From RHKX01 sp963820055 (GTDB taxonomy: Bacteria > Actinomycetota > Thermoleophilia > Solirubrobacterales > 70-9), in assembly GCA_963820055.1 (NCBI GenBank), contig CAWFYJ010000003.1:434001-498000 (forward strand): DNA of 64,000 bases, read 5' to 3'. The first letter of the stretch is position 1, and the number at the start of each line of letters is the position of its first letter. A program made the position numbers and the translations under genes. Shown here one piece after another: positions 45,031 to 54,474 of the stretch. A model generated the notes under the pieces. That model was not told the origin of the DNA, searched no databases, and saw only the letters and a list, made by a program, of their open reading frames with translations.

Positions 45031-46572
45031 ATGGCCACTGCTGAGAAGTCAACCACCTACGCGGCGCCCGGCACGGCCGACAGCCCCGTCGAGGTGGACG
45101 ATCGCTACGGAAACTTCATCGGCGGAGAGTTCGTGCCGCCGGGCAACGGTCAGTACCGGGAGAACCTGAGCCCGGTCACCGGACACGCCTTCACCGAGGT
45201 CGCCCACTCCGATCCCGACGACATCGAGCTCGCCCTCGACGCCGCCCACGCGGCCAAGGACGACTGGGGCGCCAGGTCGCCTTCCGACCGCGCCCAGGTC
45301 CTCAACGCCGTCGCCGACGCGATCGAGGAGAACCTCGAGATGCTCGCCGTCGCCGAGACCTGGGAGAACGGAAAGCCGGTCCGGGAGACGCTCGCCGCCG
45401 ACCTGCCGCTCGCCGTCGATCACTTCCGGTACTTCGCCGGTGCAGTCCGCGCCGAGGAGGGGCGGATCTCGGAGATCGACGACCAGACCTACGCCTACCA
45501 CTTCCACGAGCCGCTCGGTGTGGTCGGGCAGATCATCCCGTTCAACTTTCCGCTGCTGATGGCGGCATGGAAGATCGCACCGGCGCTCGCCGCGGGCAAC
45601 TGCACCGTCGTCAAGCCGGCGAGCCCGACGCCGTGGTCGATCCTGAAGCTCTGCGAGGTGATCGGAGAGCACCTGCCTCCGGGCGTGCTCAACGTCGTCA
45701 ACGGGCCCGGAGCCGAGATCGGCAGGGCACTCGCCTCGAGCAAGCGGATCGCCAAGATCGGCTTCACCGGCGAGACGGTGACCGGACGGCTGATCATGCA
45801 GTACGCCGCTCAGAACCTGATCCCGTCGACGACGGAGCTCGGCGGCAAGTCCCCGAACATCTTCTTCGAGGACGTCACAGCGGCCGACGACGCCTATCTC
45901 GACAAGGCCGTCGAAGGGCTCGTGCTCTACGCGTTCAACAAGGGCGAGGTCTGCACCTGCCCGTCGCGGGCGCTGATCCAGGAGTCGATCTACGACGAGT
46001 TCATGGAGCGCTGCCTGGCCCGGATCGACGCGATCAAGCAGGGCGACCCGCTCGACATCGCCACGATGATCGGCCCGCAGGTCTCGGCCTCCCAGCTCGA
46101 GAAGATCGAGAGCTACGTGAAGATCGGACGCGACGAGGGCGCCGAGGTCCTGATCGGCGGCGAGCGCAACGTGCTCGAGGGCGATCTCGAGGACGGCTAC
46201 TACTTCGAGCCGACCGTCCTCCGCGGCGACAACTCGATGCGGGTCTTCCAGGAGGAGATCTTCGGACCCGTCCTCGCTGCGACGACGTTCACCGACGAGG
46301 CCGAGGCGCTCGAAATCGCCAACGACACGCTCTACGGACTGGGCGCCGGGGTCTGGACCCGCGACGGCAGCCGGGCGTTCCGGATGGGCAGGGCGATCAA
46401 GGCCGGCCGGGTCTGGACGAACTGCTACCACCACTACCCCGCCCACGCGGCGTTCGGCGGCTACAAGTCCTCCGGCGTCGGGCGCGAGAACCACAGGATG
46501 ATGCTCGAGCACTACTCGCAGACGAAGTGCCTGCTGGTCAGCTACGACCAGAATCCGATGGGGTTCTTCTAG
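45031..46572 (+). CDS. Aldehyde dehydrogenase, ExaC/AcoD type
   Basis: 513 residues from the ATG at 45031 (GGAGG eight bases upstream). NAD-dependent oxidation of an aldehyde to an acid. Fold marks: GVVGQIIPFNFPLLMAAWKI, general-base Glu in TTELGGKSPNIF, and nucleophile Cys in KGEVCTCPSRALIQ. The EVCTCPSR form is characteristic of the acetaldehyde dehydrogenase group that travels with DUF779. It would remove aldehydes made by the amine oxidase or the FAD oxidoreductases. Downstream gene starts four bases after its stop. Confidence 0.94.
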   Translation: MATAEKSTTYAAPGTADSPVEVDDRYGNFIGGEFVPPGNGQYRENLSPVTGHAFTEVAHSDPDDIELALDAAHAAKDDWGARSPSDRAQVLNAVADAIEENLEMLAVAETWENGKPVRETLAADLPLAVDHFRYFAGAVRAEEGRISEIDDQTYAYHFHEPLGVVGQIIPFNFPLLMAAWKIAPALAAGNCTVVKPASPTPWSILKLCEVIGEHLPPGVLNVVNGPGAEIGRALASSKRIAKIGFTGETVTGRLIMQYAAQNLIPSTTELGGKSPNIFFEDVTAADDAYLDKAVEGLVLYAFNKGEVCTCPSRALIQESIYDEFMERCLARIDAIKQGDPLDIATMIGPQVSASQLEKIESYVKIGRDEGAEVLIGGERNVLEGDLEDGYYFEPTVLRGDNSMRVFQEEIFGPVLAATTFTDEAEALEIANDTLYGLGAGVWTRDGSRAFRMGRAIKAGRVWTNCYHHYPAHAAFGGYKSSGVGRENHRMMLEHYSQTKCLLVSYDQNPMGFF

Positions 46573-46576
46573 GCCG

Positions 46577-46897
46577 GTGGCCGACTCCGTCTCGGCGACT
46601 CCTGCAGCCTCACGGGCGATCCGCAGGCTGCGGGAGGAGCGGGGCCCGATCTCCATGTTCCAGTCGGGAGGCTGCTGCGACGGCAGCCTCCCGCTCTGCC
46701 TGCCGGCCGCGGAGCTGCCGGCAGGCCCGCACGATCTGATGCTCGGCGAGATCGAGGGAATGCCGTTCTACGTCGACGGCGAGCAGTACCGCCGCTGGAA
46801 CGAGCCGCACTTCGTCGTCGACGTCTCCCCGGGTGACCCCGAGGGCTTCTCACTGCCCGCCGGCGCCGGGATGCACTTCGTCAGCCGCGAGCCCTGA
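46577..46897 (+). CDS. DUF779 family protein
   Basis: 106 residues from a GTG at 46577, four bases after the ALDH stop. The diagnostic block ISMFQSGGCCDGSLPLCLP with paired cysteines is present, followed by DLMLGEIEGMPFYVDGEQY and a short C-terminal half. DUF779 proteins almost always follow this type of aldehyde dehydrogenase. Their biochemical role is unknown, and the CC pair and third Cys may bind metal or a thiol-linked aldehyde. Convergent with the second FAD oxidoreductase gene. Confidence 0.92.
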   Translation: MADSVSATPAASRAIRRLREERGPISMFQSGGCCDGSLPLCLPAAELPAGPHDLMLGEIEGMPFYVDGEQYRRWNEPHFVVDVSPGDPEGFSLPAGAGMHFVSREP

Positions 46898-46915
46898 TCA
46901 GACACCTGCTGCCGC

Positions 46916-48529
46916 TCAGACGGCGAGTGCCGCGCCCTGGTCGGCGAGGACCGCGGCGGCCGCGTTGCGCCCGTTCAGCGCGATGACGCTGCCGGCCGGA
47001 TGGGTCGCCGCGCCGCACATGTAGAGGCCCTCGATCGGGGTTCGAGAGGAGAAGCGGCCCTCCCAGAGCTGGTCGGGGGTGACCTCGCCCTGGAAGATGT
47101 TGCCGCCGGTCAGGCCGATCCGCGACTCGATGTCGGGCGGGCCGAGGACCTCGTAGTCGGCGAGCACGTCCTCGAAATCGGGCGCGAAGCGGCCGATCAG
47201 GTCGATGAACTGGCGGGCGACGCCCTCGCGGGCCGAGTCCCAGTCGCCGTCGGCGATGTCGTAGGGCGCGTACTGGCCGAACACGCTCATCAGCTGCTTG
47301 CCCTCTGGTGCCGGACTGGGGTCGTAGCCGGTCTGGACATAGATCTCGCCGAACCCGACCGCCGGCTCGCCGGCGGCGCAGCGCTCGAAGGCCCGCTGGG
47401 CCTCCTCCATGGTTCCGCAGACGTCGACGGTCGCCCGTGCCGGCCAGTCCTCGCCGGGAGCCGCCGTCCAGTTCGGGAGCCGGTCGAGGGCGGCGTTGAA
47501 CTTGACGACGGGACTGCGGATCTTCCAGTTCTCGAGCTTGTCGAGGTAGGCGGGGTCGGCCTCGCGAATCGCGTCGGGACCGACGAGGCGCATCGTCACC
47601 TTCGGGTCGGCGTTCGAGATCACGGTTCGCGCCCTGATGTTCGTCCCGTCCTCGAGCTCGACCCCCTCGCCGGGAGTGATCCGGGCGACCGGGACGTCGC
47701 AAGCGAGCATCGCGCCGGCCTCGCGGGCGGCGTCGGCGATCGCGAACGAGACCATCCCCATCCCGCCCTCGACGTAGCCCCAGACCGGGCCCTGGCCGTC
47801 CATGTCCCCCTGGTAGTGCATGAGCTTGATCGAGGCGGTGCCGTGGTCGAACGGCCCGCCCCAGGTTCCGATCACGCCCTGACCGAACAGCGCCGTCTTC
47901 AGGCGCTCGTCGGAGATGTAGCGGTTGAGCACGTCGGCGATCGAGTCCTCGAAGACGAGATTGATCTTCTCCTCGTCGCCGCCGAGCAGATCCTCGATCT
48001 CGTCGCGCGTCGGTGTGTCGCCGACCCAGGTGTCGCGAGCGCCCTTGCGGAGCAGCTTGCGGACGTCGTCGAACAGCTCTTCGTAGGCCCAGTAGCCGTC
48101 GATGTCCTGCTTCGAGAGCCCGAGCGCCTCGAGGCTCTGCTGGGTCTTCGCATCGTCGAGGAACTGGCCGAAAGAGCTGCCGTCGTCGAACGGCACCCAG
48201 AGGTTGGGGTCGGCCATCCAATATTTGAGGCCGCGGCTGCGGAGCTGGAGCTCGTCGATGACGACGTCGTCGAGCAGGCCGACTACGTAGGCGCAGGGAG
48301 AGACGACGTAGCGCTCGTCGGCGAACGGGCGCTCGAGCGTGCAGGCGCCGCCGAGCCGCTCGCGCCGCTCGAGGACGAGCACCGACTTCCCCGCCTTTGC
48401 GAGGTAGGCGGCCGCCGTCAGGCCGTTGTGGCCGCCGCCGACGATGACGGCGTCCCAGTCCTTGGACGCAAGCTCCGACATCGGCGCCGGCAGTCCGACC
48501 TCGCCAAGTTGTGCCGCAACAGAATTCAT
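46916..48529 (-). CDS. FAD-dependent oxidoreductase, PYROXD2/CrtI-like (copy 2)
   Basis: 537 residues. The ATG at 48529 has GGAGGT seven bases upstream. Same architecture as copy 1: DWDAVIVGGGHNGLTAAAYL, LERRERLGGACTLERPFADE, and the end GLYMCGAATHPAGSVIALNG. The two genes share long nearly identical DNA stretches (for example near 44065-44125 and 47715-47775), pointing to a recent duplication or gene conversion. It is 82 bases downstream of the Rieske gene on the same strand and probably in its operon. This copy may oxidise a product of the oxygenase. Confidence 0.9.
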   Translation of the reverse strand: MNSVAAQLGEVGLPAPMSELASKDWDAVIVGGGHNGLTAAAYLAKAGKSVLVLERRERLGGACTLERPFADERYVVSPCAYVVGLLDDVVIDELQLRSRGLKYWMADPNLWVPFDDGSSFGQFLDDAKTQQSLEALGLSKQDIDGYWAYEELFDDVRKLLRKGARDTWVGDTPTRDEIEDLLGGDEEKINLVFEDSIADVLNRYISDERLKTALFGQGVIGTWGGPFDHGTASIKLMHYQGDMDGQGPVWGYVEGGMGMVSFAIADAAREAGAMLACDVPVARITPGEGVELEDGTNIRARTVISNADPKVTMRLVGPDAIREADPAYLDKLENWKIRSPVVKFNAALDRLPNWTAAPGEDWPARATVDVCGTMEEAQRAFERCAAGEPAVGFGEIYVQTGYDPSPAPEGKQLMSVFGQYAPYDIADGDWDSAREGVARQFIDLIGRFAPDFEDVLADYEVLGPPDIESRIGLTGGNIFQGEVTPDQLWEGRFSSRTPIEGLYMCGAATHPAGSVIALNGRNAAAAVLADQGAALAV

Positions 48530-48611
48530 AGATACCTCCGGCGGAATGCTCCGCTTCGCGTCCGCTTCCCTCGGACCGTTGGGTGGTAGGTGACGGGAAC
48601 CCTGTGACTCA

Positions 48612-49802
48612 TCATCGCCCCGTGGTCTCAGCGCTTAGCGCGGACATGTATCTGTCCGCCACGAGGGTGTCGAACGCGTGGACGTCGTTCTCGTCGCCGG
48701 AATAGCGGCCGGCGGTGTAGCCCTTCGTCCGCACGCCGCGCTGGGTCAGCTCGCAGACGCGCCAGTCCTGGCGGTTGACCGTGTCCCAGAACTCGACCGC
48801 GTCACTGGGGTCGAAGTCGTCGCGGGCGACGGTCTCGGGCTCGAAGAACCACTCGCACGTGACCTCGGTGCGATCGACCGCCCGCGGCCAGAGGGTGTGC
48901 AGCATCACGTAGTCGGGATGCAGCGAGACGAGCGCGTTCGGGAACAACGCGAAGTAGTAGACGGAGTTGATGTCGTCGGCGTCGAGGCCGGAGATCGGCG
49001 GCCGGTCGCCGGCGTGGCCGTGGCCGGTCCCCATCGTCTCGGCGCCCTCGTTGAGGGTCATCGACCCGCCGCACCAGCGCCCGGGCCCGTACTGAGACTC
49101 GCCGCTGCGGTAGTCGCTGAGGGCGTTCAGCTCGGGATGGACCCCCGGGCAGTGCAGGCACTCGTTGTAGTTCTCGGCGATCCCCTTCCAGTTGGCCTCG
49201 ACCTCGTAGGTCGTGCCGCGGGCCCGCTCGAGCGAGCCGAGCCGCCAACGGTCGAGGAATCCGAGCAGGTCGCCGACGTGCTCGGCGGGGTCGGGCGCCT
49301 TCCCGCTCATGTCGACGAGCAGCAGTCCGCCGACGACTGCCGAGCGGACCTCGATCAGCCCGAAGCAGCCGCGGTCGAAGTTCTCGACCTCGTCCATGTG
49401 CGGCGCGGCGACGAGGCTGCCATCGAGGTCATAGGACCAGGCGTGGTACGGGCACTGGATGCGGCGGCGCACCTTGCCCTCGGTCTCCTCGACGAGGCGG
49501 GCGCCGCGGTGCCGGCAGACGTTGAGGAAGGCGCGCGGGACTCCGTCGGCGCCTGCCATCGCGAAGACGCTGCTCGGCCCGATCTCGCGCATCAGCCAGC
49601 TTCCCGGCTCGGCGACGGCGGAGGCGTGGCCGAAACAGACCCAGCCGCCCGTGAAGACGTTCTCGATCTCCCAGTCGAGCACTCCCGGCTCGGTGAACGC
49701 GGCGGGCGGCAGCATCGAGGCGCGCTCCACCGGTTGCAGGGTCGATTCGATGTCGCGGGGATCGAGTCGCAGCTTCCCGTTCGTCGCAACCGGCGTGCTC
49801 AT
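48612..49802 (-). CDS. Rieske oxygenase, quaternary-ammonium (GbcA/stachydrine/CntA-like) type
   Basis: 396 residues, GAGGAG before the ATG at 49802. Rieske cluster: CRHRGARLVEE and CPYHAWSYD. The catalytic iron motif is AENYNECLHCPGVHPEL with the two His. The residue bridging the two metal centres is Glu, where ring-hydroxylating enzymes have Asp. The Glu form is known from carnitine monooxygenase CntA and related enzymes that demethylate or cleave quaternary amines. No reductase gene is next to it. Heads an operon with FAD oxidoreductase copy 2, from a divergent promoter with a TTGAC-N6-GTCAA operator. Confidence 0.9.
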   Translation of the reverse strand: MSTPVATNGKLRLDPRDIESTLQPVERASMLPPAAFTEPGVLDWEIENVFTGGWVCFGHASAVAEPGSWLMREIGPSSVFAMAGADGVPRAFLNVCRHRGARLVEETEGKVRRRIQCPYHAWSYDLDGSLVAAPHMDEVENFDRGCFGLIEVRSAVVGGLLLVDMSGKAPDPAEHVGDLLGFLDRWRLGSLERARGTTYEVEANWKGIAENYNECLHCPGVHPELNALSDYRSGESQYGPGRWCGGSMTLNEGAETMGTGHGHAGDRPPISGLDADDINSVYYFALFPNALVSLHPDYVMLHTLWPRAVDRTEVTCEWFFEPETVARDDFDPSDAVEFWDTVNRQDWRVCELTQRGVRTKGYTAGRYSGDENDVHAFDTLVADRYMSALSAETTGR

Positions 49803-49850
49803 TCGGCGTCTCCTCGTCCGTGTCTCGTCAGCGGCCTCGAAGGTCCTCTG

Positions 49851-49866
49851 TTGACCTTGTAGTCAA
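49851..49866. promoter_or_regulatory. Palindromic operator TTGAC-N6-GTCAA (copy 2)
   Basis: TTGACCTTGTAGTCAA, between the divergent Rieske and acyl-CoA dehydrogenase genes, 49 bases from the first start and 31 from the second. All 16 bases are identical to the site at 55882. TTGACC and, on the other strand, TTGACT resemble -35 boxes, so a bound protein would block both promoters. Confidence 0.75.
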
Positions 49867-49896
49867 TCGATCAAAGTATGTTAGAGTGCCGGTCAA

Positions 49897-51120
49897 GTGG
49901 AGAGCGGCACGACCCAGACGACGACCCCGGCCGGCATCGACCTCGAGGAGATCCCCTTCGAGCTCGACGATCGCGCCCGCGACGTCCAGGCCCGCGCCCG
50001 CGCCTTCACCGAGGAGGTCCTCTTCCCGCTCGAGGAGGAAGCGGAGCGCCGCCACGGCCGCCTGCCCGACGACGTCGTCGCCGACGTCAAGCGTGAAGCG
50101 ATCGCCCGCGGGCTCACCGGCGGCCTCCACGATCCCGAGCACGGCGGCCAGGGCTGGACGCGGCTCGAGTGGGCGCTCGTCGAGGAGCAGTACGGCCGCT
50201 CGACGAACGCGATCCACTGGCACATCCCGAACGGCTACAACGTCTGGGAGCACGCCGGCCCCGAGCACACCGAGCGCTGGCTGAAGCCGCTCCTGCGCGG
50301 CGAGATCCGTGACGCCTACGCCGTGACCGAGCGCGACGCCGGGTCCGACCCGAGCCGGATCGCCGCGACCGCCACCCCCGACGGCGACGGCTTCCGCCTC
50401 AACGGCGAGAAGTGGTTCGTCACCTCGGGCGACGTCGCGTCCGTCTACATCGTCATGGCCAACGTCGTCCGCGACGGCGCCAAGCTCCCGACCCTCTTCG
50501 TCGTCGATCGCGACCGCTCCGGCATCGAGATCATCGACGACCCGGCCTTCACCCACATGTATCCGGACGGCCACCCGACGATCACCTTCACCGACGTCGA
50601 AGTCGGCGAGGCCGACGTGATCGGCGGCGTCGGCGGCGGCGACGACCTGCAGCGCTCCTGGTTCATGGAGGAGCGGCTCGGCATCGCGGCGCGCTGCGTC
50701 GGCGCGATGTGGCGTCTCCTCGACGTCACGAGCGACTGGGCGATCCACCGCGAGCAGGGCGGCAGCCGGATCTTCGACTACCAGGGCGTCTCCTTCCCGC
50801 TCGCCGACTCGACCGCCGATGCCGCAGCCGGCCGGCTGCTGACGCTCACCGTCGCCTCGCTCGCCGACGCCGGCGCCGATCCGAAGCTCGTCCACAACAA
50901 GGCGTCGATGGCGAAGCTCTTCATGAGCGAGGCCGCCTGGCGCTGCGCCGACCGCTGCGTGCAGGCCTTCGGCGGCCGCGGCTACCTGCGATCGAACGTC
51001 GCCGAGCGCCTCCTCCGCGAGCTCCGGGTCGACCGGATCTGGGAGGGCACCAGCGAGATCCAGCGGCTGATAATCGCCCGCGGCCTCGAGCGCCGCGGCG
51101 TCGAGCGGATGCTGCACTGA
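49897..51120 (+). CDS. Acyl-CoA dehydrogenase
   Basis: 407 residues from a GTG at 49897. FAD acyl-CoA dehydrogenase marks: DAYAVTERDAGSDPSRIAAT, FRLNGEKWFVTSGDVAS, and CVQAFGGRGYLRSNVAERLL. The catalytic Glu in IWEGTSEIQRLIIARGL is at the usual place. Different in sequence from the one at 34787 (closer to long-chain or CaiA-like enzymes). The operator lies just 31 bases upstream and no ribosome site is visible, so the message may be leaderless. Ten bases separate it from the acyl-CoA synthetase. Confidence 0.92.
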   Translation: MESGTTQTTTPAGIDLEEIPFELDDRARDVQARARAFTEEVLFPLEEEAERRHGRLPDDVVADVKREAIARGLTGGLHDPEHGGQGWTRLEWALVEEQYGRSTNAIHWHIPNGYNVWEHAGPEHTERWLKPLLRGEIRDAYAVTERDAGSDPSRIAATATPDGDGFRLNGEKWFVTSGDVASVYIVMANVVRDGAKLPTLFVVDRDRSGIEIIDDPAFTHMYPDGHPTITFTDVEVGEADVIGGVGGGDDLQRSWFMEERLGIAARCVGAMWRLLDVTSDWAIHREQGGSRIFDYQGVSFPLADSTADAAAGRLLTLTVASLADAGADPKLVHNKASMAKLFMSEAAWRCADRCVQAFGGRGYLRSNVAERLLRELRVDRIWEGTSEIQRLIIARGLERRGVERMLH

Positions 51121-51130
51121 TCGGATCCGG

Positions 51131-53221
51131 GTGACGGCGGCAAACGGTCTCTCCCGGCTGCTCGAGCCCCGTTCGATAGCCGTCGTCGGCGCCACCGATC
51201 GCCCCGACGCATACGGCGACACCCTGCTGCGCAACCTCGAGAGGCTCGGCTACGACGGCGAGCTCTGGGGAGTCAACCCGAAGCGCGACCGGATCCGCGA
51301 CGTCCGCTGCGTGCCGTCGGTCAGCGACCTGCCGGGACCCGTCGACGCCGTCGCCGTCGCCGTTCCCGCCCGCGCCGTCCCCGACGTGATCGACGACGCC
51401 GTCGCGCTCGGCTGCGGTGGCGCCGTCGTCGTCTCCGCCGGCTTCGGCGAGGTGGAGTCGGGCCGCGACCTCGAGGCGCGGCTCGTCGCCACCGCACGCG
51501 CCGCCTCCTTCCCGGTCTGCGGTCCGAACGGCAACGGCATCGTCAACTTCCCGGGCCGGGCCGGGCTCTGGGGCGACTCGGTTCAGTCGCTACCCGTCGG
51601 CGGCGTCGCGATGATCTCGCAGAGCGGCAACGTCGCCGTCAACGCCCTCGGCTCCCGTCGCGGCATCGGCTTCCACACGGTCATATCGACCGGCAACCAG
51701 GCGGTCTGCGATGCCGCCGACTGGCTCGGGGCCCTGAGCGCGAGCGACGGCGTGCGCTCGATCGCACTCTTCCTCGAATCCGACGGCGACGGCGAGCGGG
51801 TCGCGGCGGCGCTCGCCGACTGTGCCGAGCGCGAGATCGGCGTCGTCGTCCTCAAGGTCGGCGCCTCCGAGGCGGGAGCCGGCGCCGCGGCCGCCCACAC
51901 CGGCTCGCTCGCCGGTGACCAGCGGGTCTTCCGCGCTCTGATCGAGGAGTCCGGTGCCTGCTGGGCCCGTGACCCCCACGAGCTCCTCGAGCTTGCGCGC
52001 ATCCTCGCCGAGCCCCGGGCGCGTCCGTCCGGGCGCGGCGGCCTCGCGTTCCTGACCTGCTCGGGAGGCGACTCCGGGATCGCCGCCGACGAGGCCGACC
52101 GGATCGGGCTCGAGCTGCCGACGCTCGCCCCGCCGACCCGCGAGCGTCTCGCCGAGCTGCTCCCAGAGGCGGCGACGATCGCCAACCCGCTCGACTACAC
52201 CTCGCAGATCTGGGCCGAGCGCGAGCGCCTCGCGGCGATCGTCGCGGCCGTCGGCGACGACCCCGCCGTCGACCAGATGGTGATCTTCCACGACACGCCC
52301 GAGGAGTTGACGCCGGAGACCGAGCCGGGCTGGCAGGACACGCGTCGCGGGCTCGCCGATGGAGCCGAGCGCGCCGCCGCGGCGCCGCTCTTCGCCTCCA
52401 CCCTGCCCGACCTGATCGGCGAGGGGATCATCACCGAGCTCTCCGACCGCGGGATCGCCTCCGTCGGCGGACTGATCACCGCGGTCCAGTGCGCAGCCGA
52501 GCTGCGGCGCCCGGCCGGCGACCCCGGCCGGCTTCGCGAGATCGCCGCGGCGGCCTCGCGCGCCCGGTCCGCCGGCGGCGACGGCAGCTGGCTCGGCGAG
52601 GCCGAGACGAAGGCCCTGATCGGCGCCGCCGGCGTGCCGGTGCCGCCGATGCGGATCGCCTCCGACGGGCCGGGAGCAATCGCCGCGGCCGAGAGCCTCG
52701 GCTTCCCGGTCGCGCTGAAGCTCTCCTCGCCGGCGATCCAGCACAAGAGCGACGTCGGTGCGATCGAGCTCGGCCTCGACTCCGCCGACGCCGTCGCCGC
52801 GGCGGCCGGCCGGCTGCTCGCCCTTCCCGAAGCGGTCGGCGCGCAGCTGCTCGTCGAGCGGATGGCGGCCCCCGGCGTCGAGCTGCTCGTCGCAGCGCGT
52901 GCCGATGCGGTCGTCCCGGCCCTGGTCATCGGGCTCGGCGGGATCTGGACCGAGGCCTTCGACGACGTCGCAGTCCTCCCCCTCCCCGCCTCGCCGGGAC
53001 GCATCGAGCTCGCCCTCCGCGGGCTGCGGGGCGCGCCGCTTCTGACCGGCGGCCGCGGCCGCGGGCCCGTCGACCTCGCCGCCCTCTGCAACGCCGCGTC
53101 ACGAGCCGGCGAGGTTCTGCTCGACGCCGGCCTGGCGCTGCTCGAGCTGAACCCGGTGATCGCCGGCCCGAGCGGCTGCGCCGTCGTCGACGCCCTTGCC
53201 CGGCGCCCCGGCGGGTACTAG
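51131..53221 (+). CDS. ADP-forming acyl-CoA synthetase (fused alpha-beta)
   Basis: 696 residues from a GTG. Order: CoA-binding Rossmann domain (~8-130, SIAVVGATDRPDAYGDTLLR), then a ligase-CoA domain with SQSGNVAVNALGSRRG and the phospho-His loop AAAHTGSLAGDQ. An ATP-grasp domain (~480-690) follows with GFPVALKLSSPAIQHKSDVG and LLELNPVIAG. It makes (or breaks) acyl-CoA with ATP/ADP. Forms an operon with the dehydrogenase, giving activation then desaturation of an acid. Stops one base from the convergent P450 stop. Confidence 0.93.
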   Translation: MTAANGLSRLLEPRSIAVVGATDRPDAYGDTLLRNLERLGYDGELWGVNPKRDRIRDVRCVPSVSDLPGPVDAVAVAVPARAVPDVIDDAVALGCGGAVVVSAGFGEVESGRDLEARLVATARAASFPVCGPNGNGIVNFPGRAGLWGDSVQSLPVGGVAMISQSGNVAVNALGSRRGIGFHTVISTGNQAVCDAADWLGALSASDGVRSIALFLESDGDGERVAAALADCAEREIGVVVLKVGASEAGAGAAAAHTGSLAGDQRVFRALIEESGACWARDPHELLELARILAEPRARPSGRGGLAFLTCSGGDSGIAADEADRIGLELPTLAPPTRERLAELLPEAATIANPLDYTSQIWAERERLAAIVAAVGDDPAVDQMVIFHDTPEELTPETEPGWQDTRRGLADGAERAAAAPLFASTLPDLIGEGIITELSDRGIASVGGLITAVQCAAELRRPAGDPGRLREIAAAASRARSAGGDGSWLGEAETKALIGAAGVPVPPMRIASDGPGAIAAAESLGFPVALKLSSPAIQHKSDVGAIELGLDSADAVAAAAGRLLALPEAVGAQLLVERMAAPGVELLVAARADAVVPALVIGLGGIWTEAFDDVAVLPLPASPGRIELALRGLRGAPLLTGGRGRGPVDLAALCNAASRAGEVLLDAGLALLELNPVIAGPSGCAVVDALARRPGGY

Positions 53222-53222
53222 G

Positions 53223-54454
53223 TCAGGCCGCGCTGAACGTCACGGGCAGCGCCTCGACGCCGTAGATCCCGCTGACGCTCTGCAGCTCCGGGTCGCCGGC
53301 GAGCTCGATCGTCTCGACCCGGCGGGCGATGAACGCGAGCGCCTCGGCGATCTCGGCCCGAGCGAGGTTGCGCCCGACGCAGAAGTGGATGCCGGCCCCG
53401 AACGTCAGCGCCCGGGAACCGCTGCGGTCGACGGTGATGTCGAAGCGATCGGGGTCGGCGAACGCATCGGGATCCCGGTTCGCCGTGAATGCGCAGACCG
53501 AGACGACGGTGCCGGCCGGGAACTCGACGCCGCCGTAGGCGACGTCTTCGGTGAGCAGTCGCGCGGTGAACGGCGTGATCGGCTCGAAGCGGACGACCTC
53601 GTCGACCGCCCGGATCGCCATCGCGTCCGGGTCGGCCCGGAGCGCCGCCCACTGGTCGGGGCGCTCGGCGAGCAGCCGCAGTGCATGGGCGAGCTGGCTC
53701 TGACTCGTGTCGACGCCGCCGACGAGGATGTTGAGGACGAGGTTCTCGAGCTCGACGCCGGAGAGCCGGTCGCCCTCCTCCTCGGCGCTGATCAGCGTCG
53801 AGATCAGGTCGTCGGCCGGCGAGTCGCGGCGGCGCTTCGATGAGCGGCCGGACCCAGTCGTAGAACTCCGCGACCTTGCGGTTGATCGTCGCAAGCTGCT
53901 CGGGGTCAGCCGAGCGCCGGCGGGTCGAACTGCCGCTGGATCCACATCGACCAGTCGTGGAGGCGACCGGCGTCCGCTGCCGGTGCGCCCATGACGTCGG
54001 CGATCACGCGCGCCGGATACGGCCTGGTGACCGCTTCGACGAGGTCGCAGGATCCGGCCGTGGCGACGGGCTCCCAGAGTTCCTCGAGGATCGCTCGCAT
54101 CGCCGGGCGATAGCGGTCGACGGCGCGCGGTGCCAGCGCCGGGTTGACCAGCTTGCGGAGCCTGCCGTGGTCGGCGCCGTTGACGTTGATGATGTTGCGG
54201 ACGACCTGCTCGTGCAGCGGCCCCTCGGTGATCGCGAAGAGCTCGGCGAGCAGCAGCCCGGGGAAGATCGCAGCCTTCGTCCGCAGGAAGAACTCGCCGG
54301 CCTCGCGGTCGAGGACGACAGTCGCAAGCGGCGCCCGGGCGAGCCACTCGCCCGAGTCCCGCAGCTCGCCCATCGCCTCGTGCCAGCGCTCGCCGCTGAG
54401 CGCGGCGTCGCTCGGATCGATCTCCGGCAGGTCGAGGTCGGCGAGCGCGGTCAT
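53223..54454 (-). CDS. Cytochrome P450 with two apparent frame breaks
   Basis: The N-terminal half starts at 54454 (MTALADLDLPEIDPSDAAL) and runs through VNGADHGRLRKLVNPALAP (the B'/C helix WxxxR-like region) to FDPPALG, where a stop appears. Removing one base near 53905 continues it as DPEQLATINRKVAEFYDWV, and another near 53842 as RDSPADDLISTLISA. The rest is intact: I-helix VGGVDTSQSQLAHAL, ExxR in AVDEVVRF, and heme loop FGAGIHFCVGRNLARAE. After both repairs the gene is 1,230 nt, a normal 409 residues. I-helix has GVDTS in place of AGxDT. Co-transcribed with the aminotransferase 20 bases upstream. Confidence 0.85.
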
Positions 54455-54474
54455 CGCTCCCCCCGGGCCCCCGC

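Noticed and set aside
43276..48529. Carotenoid desaturases (crtI) and hence a pigment cluster
   Set aside because: The fold is shared, but no phytoene synthase, cyclase or prenyl transferase is present, and the neighbours are amine and acyl-CoA enzymes.
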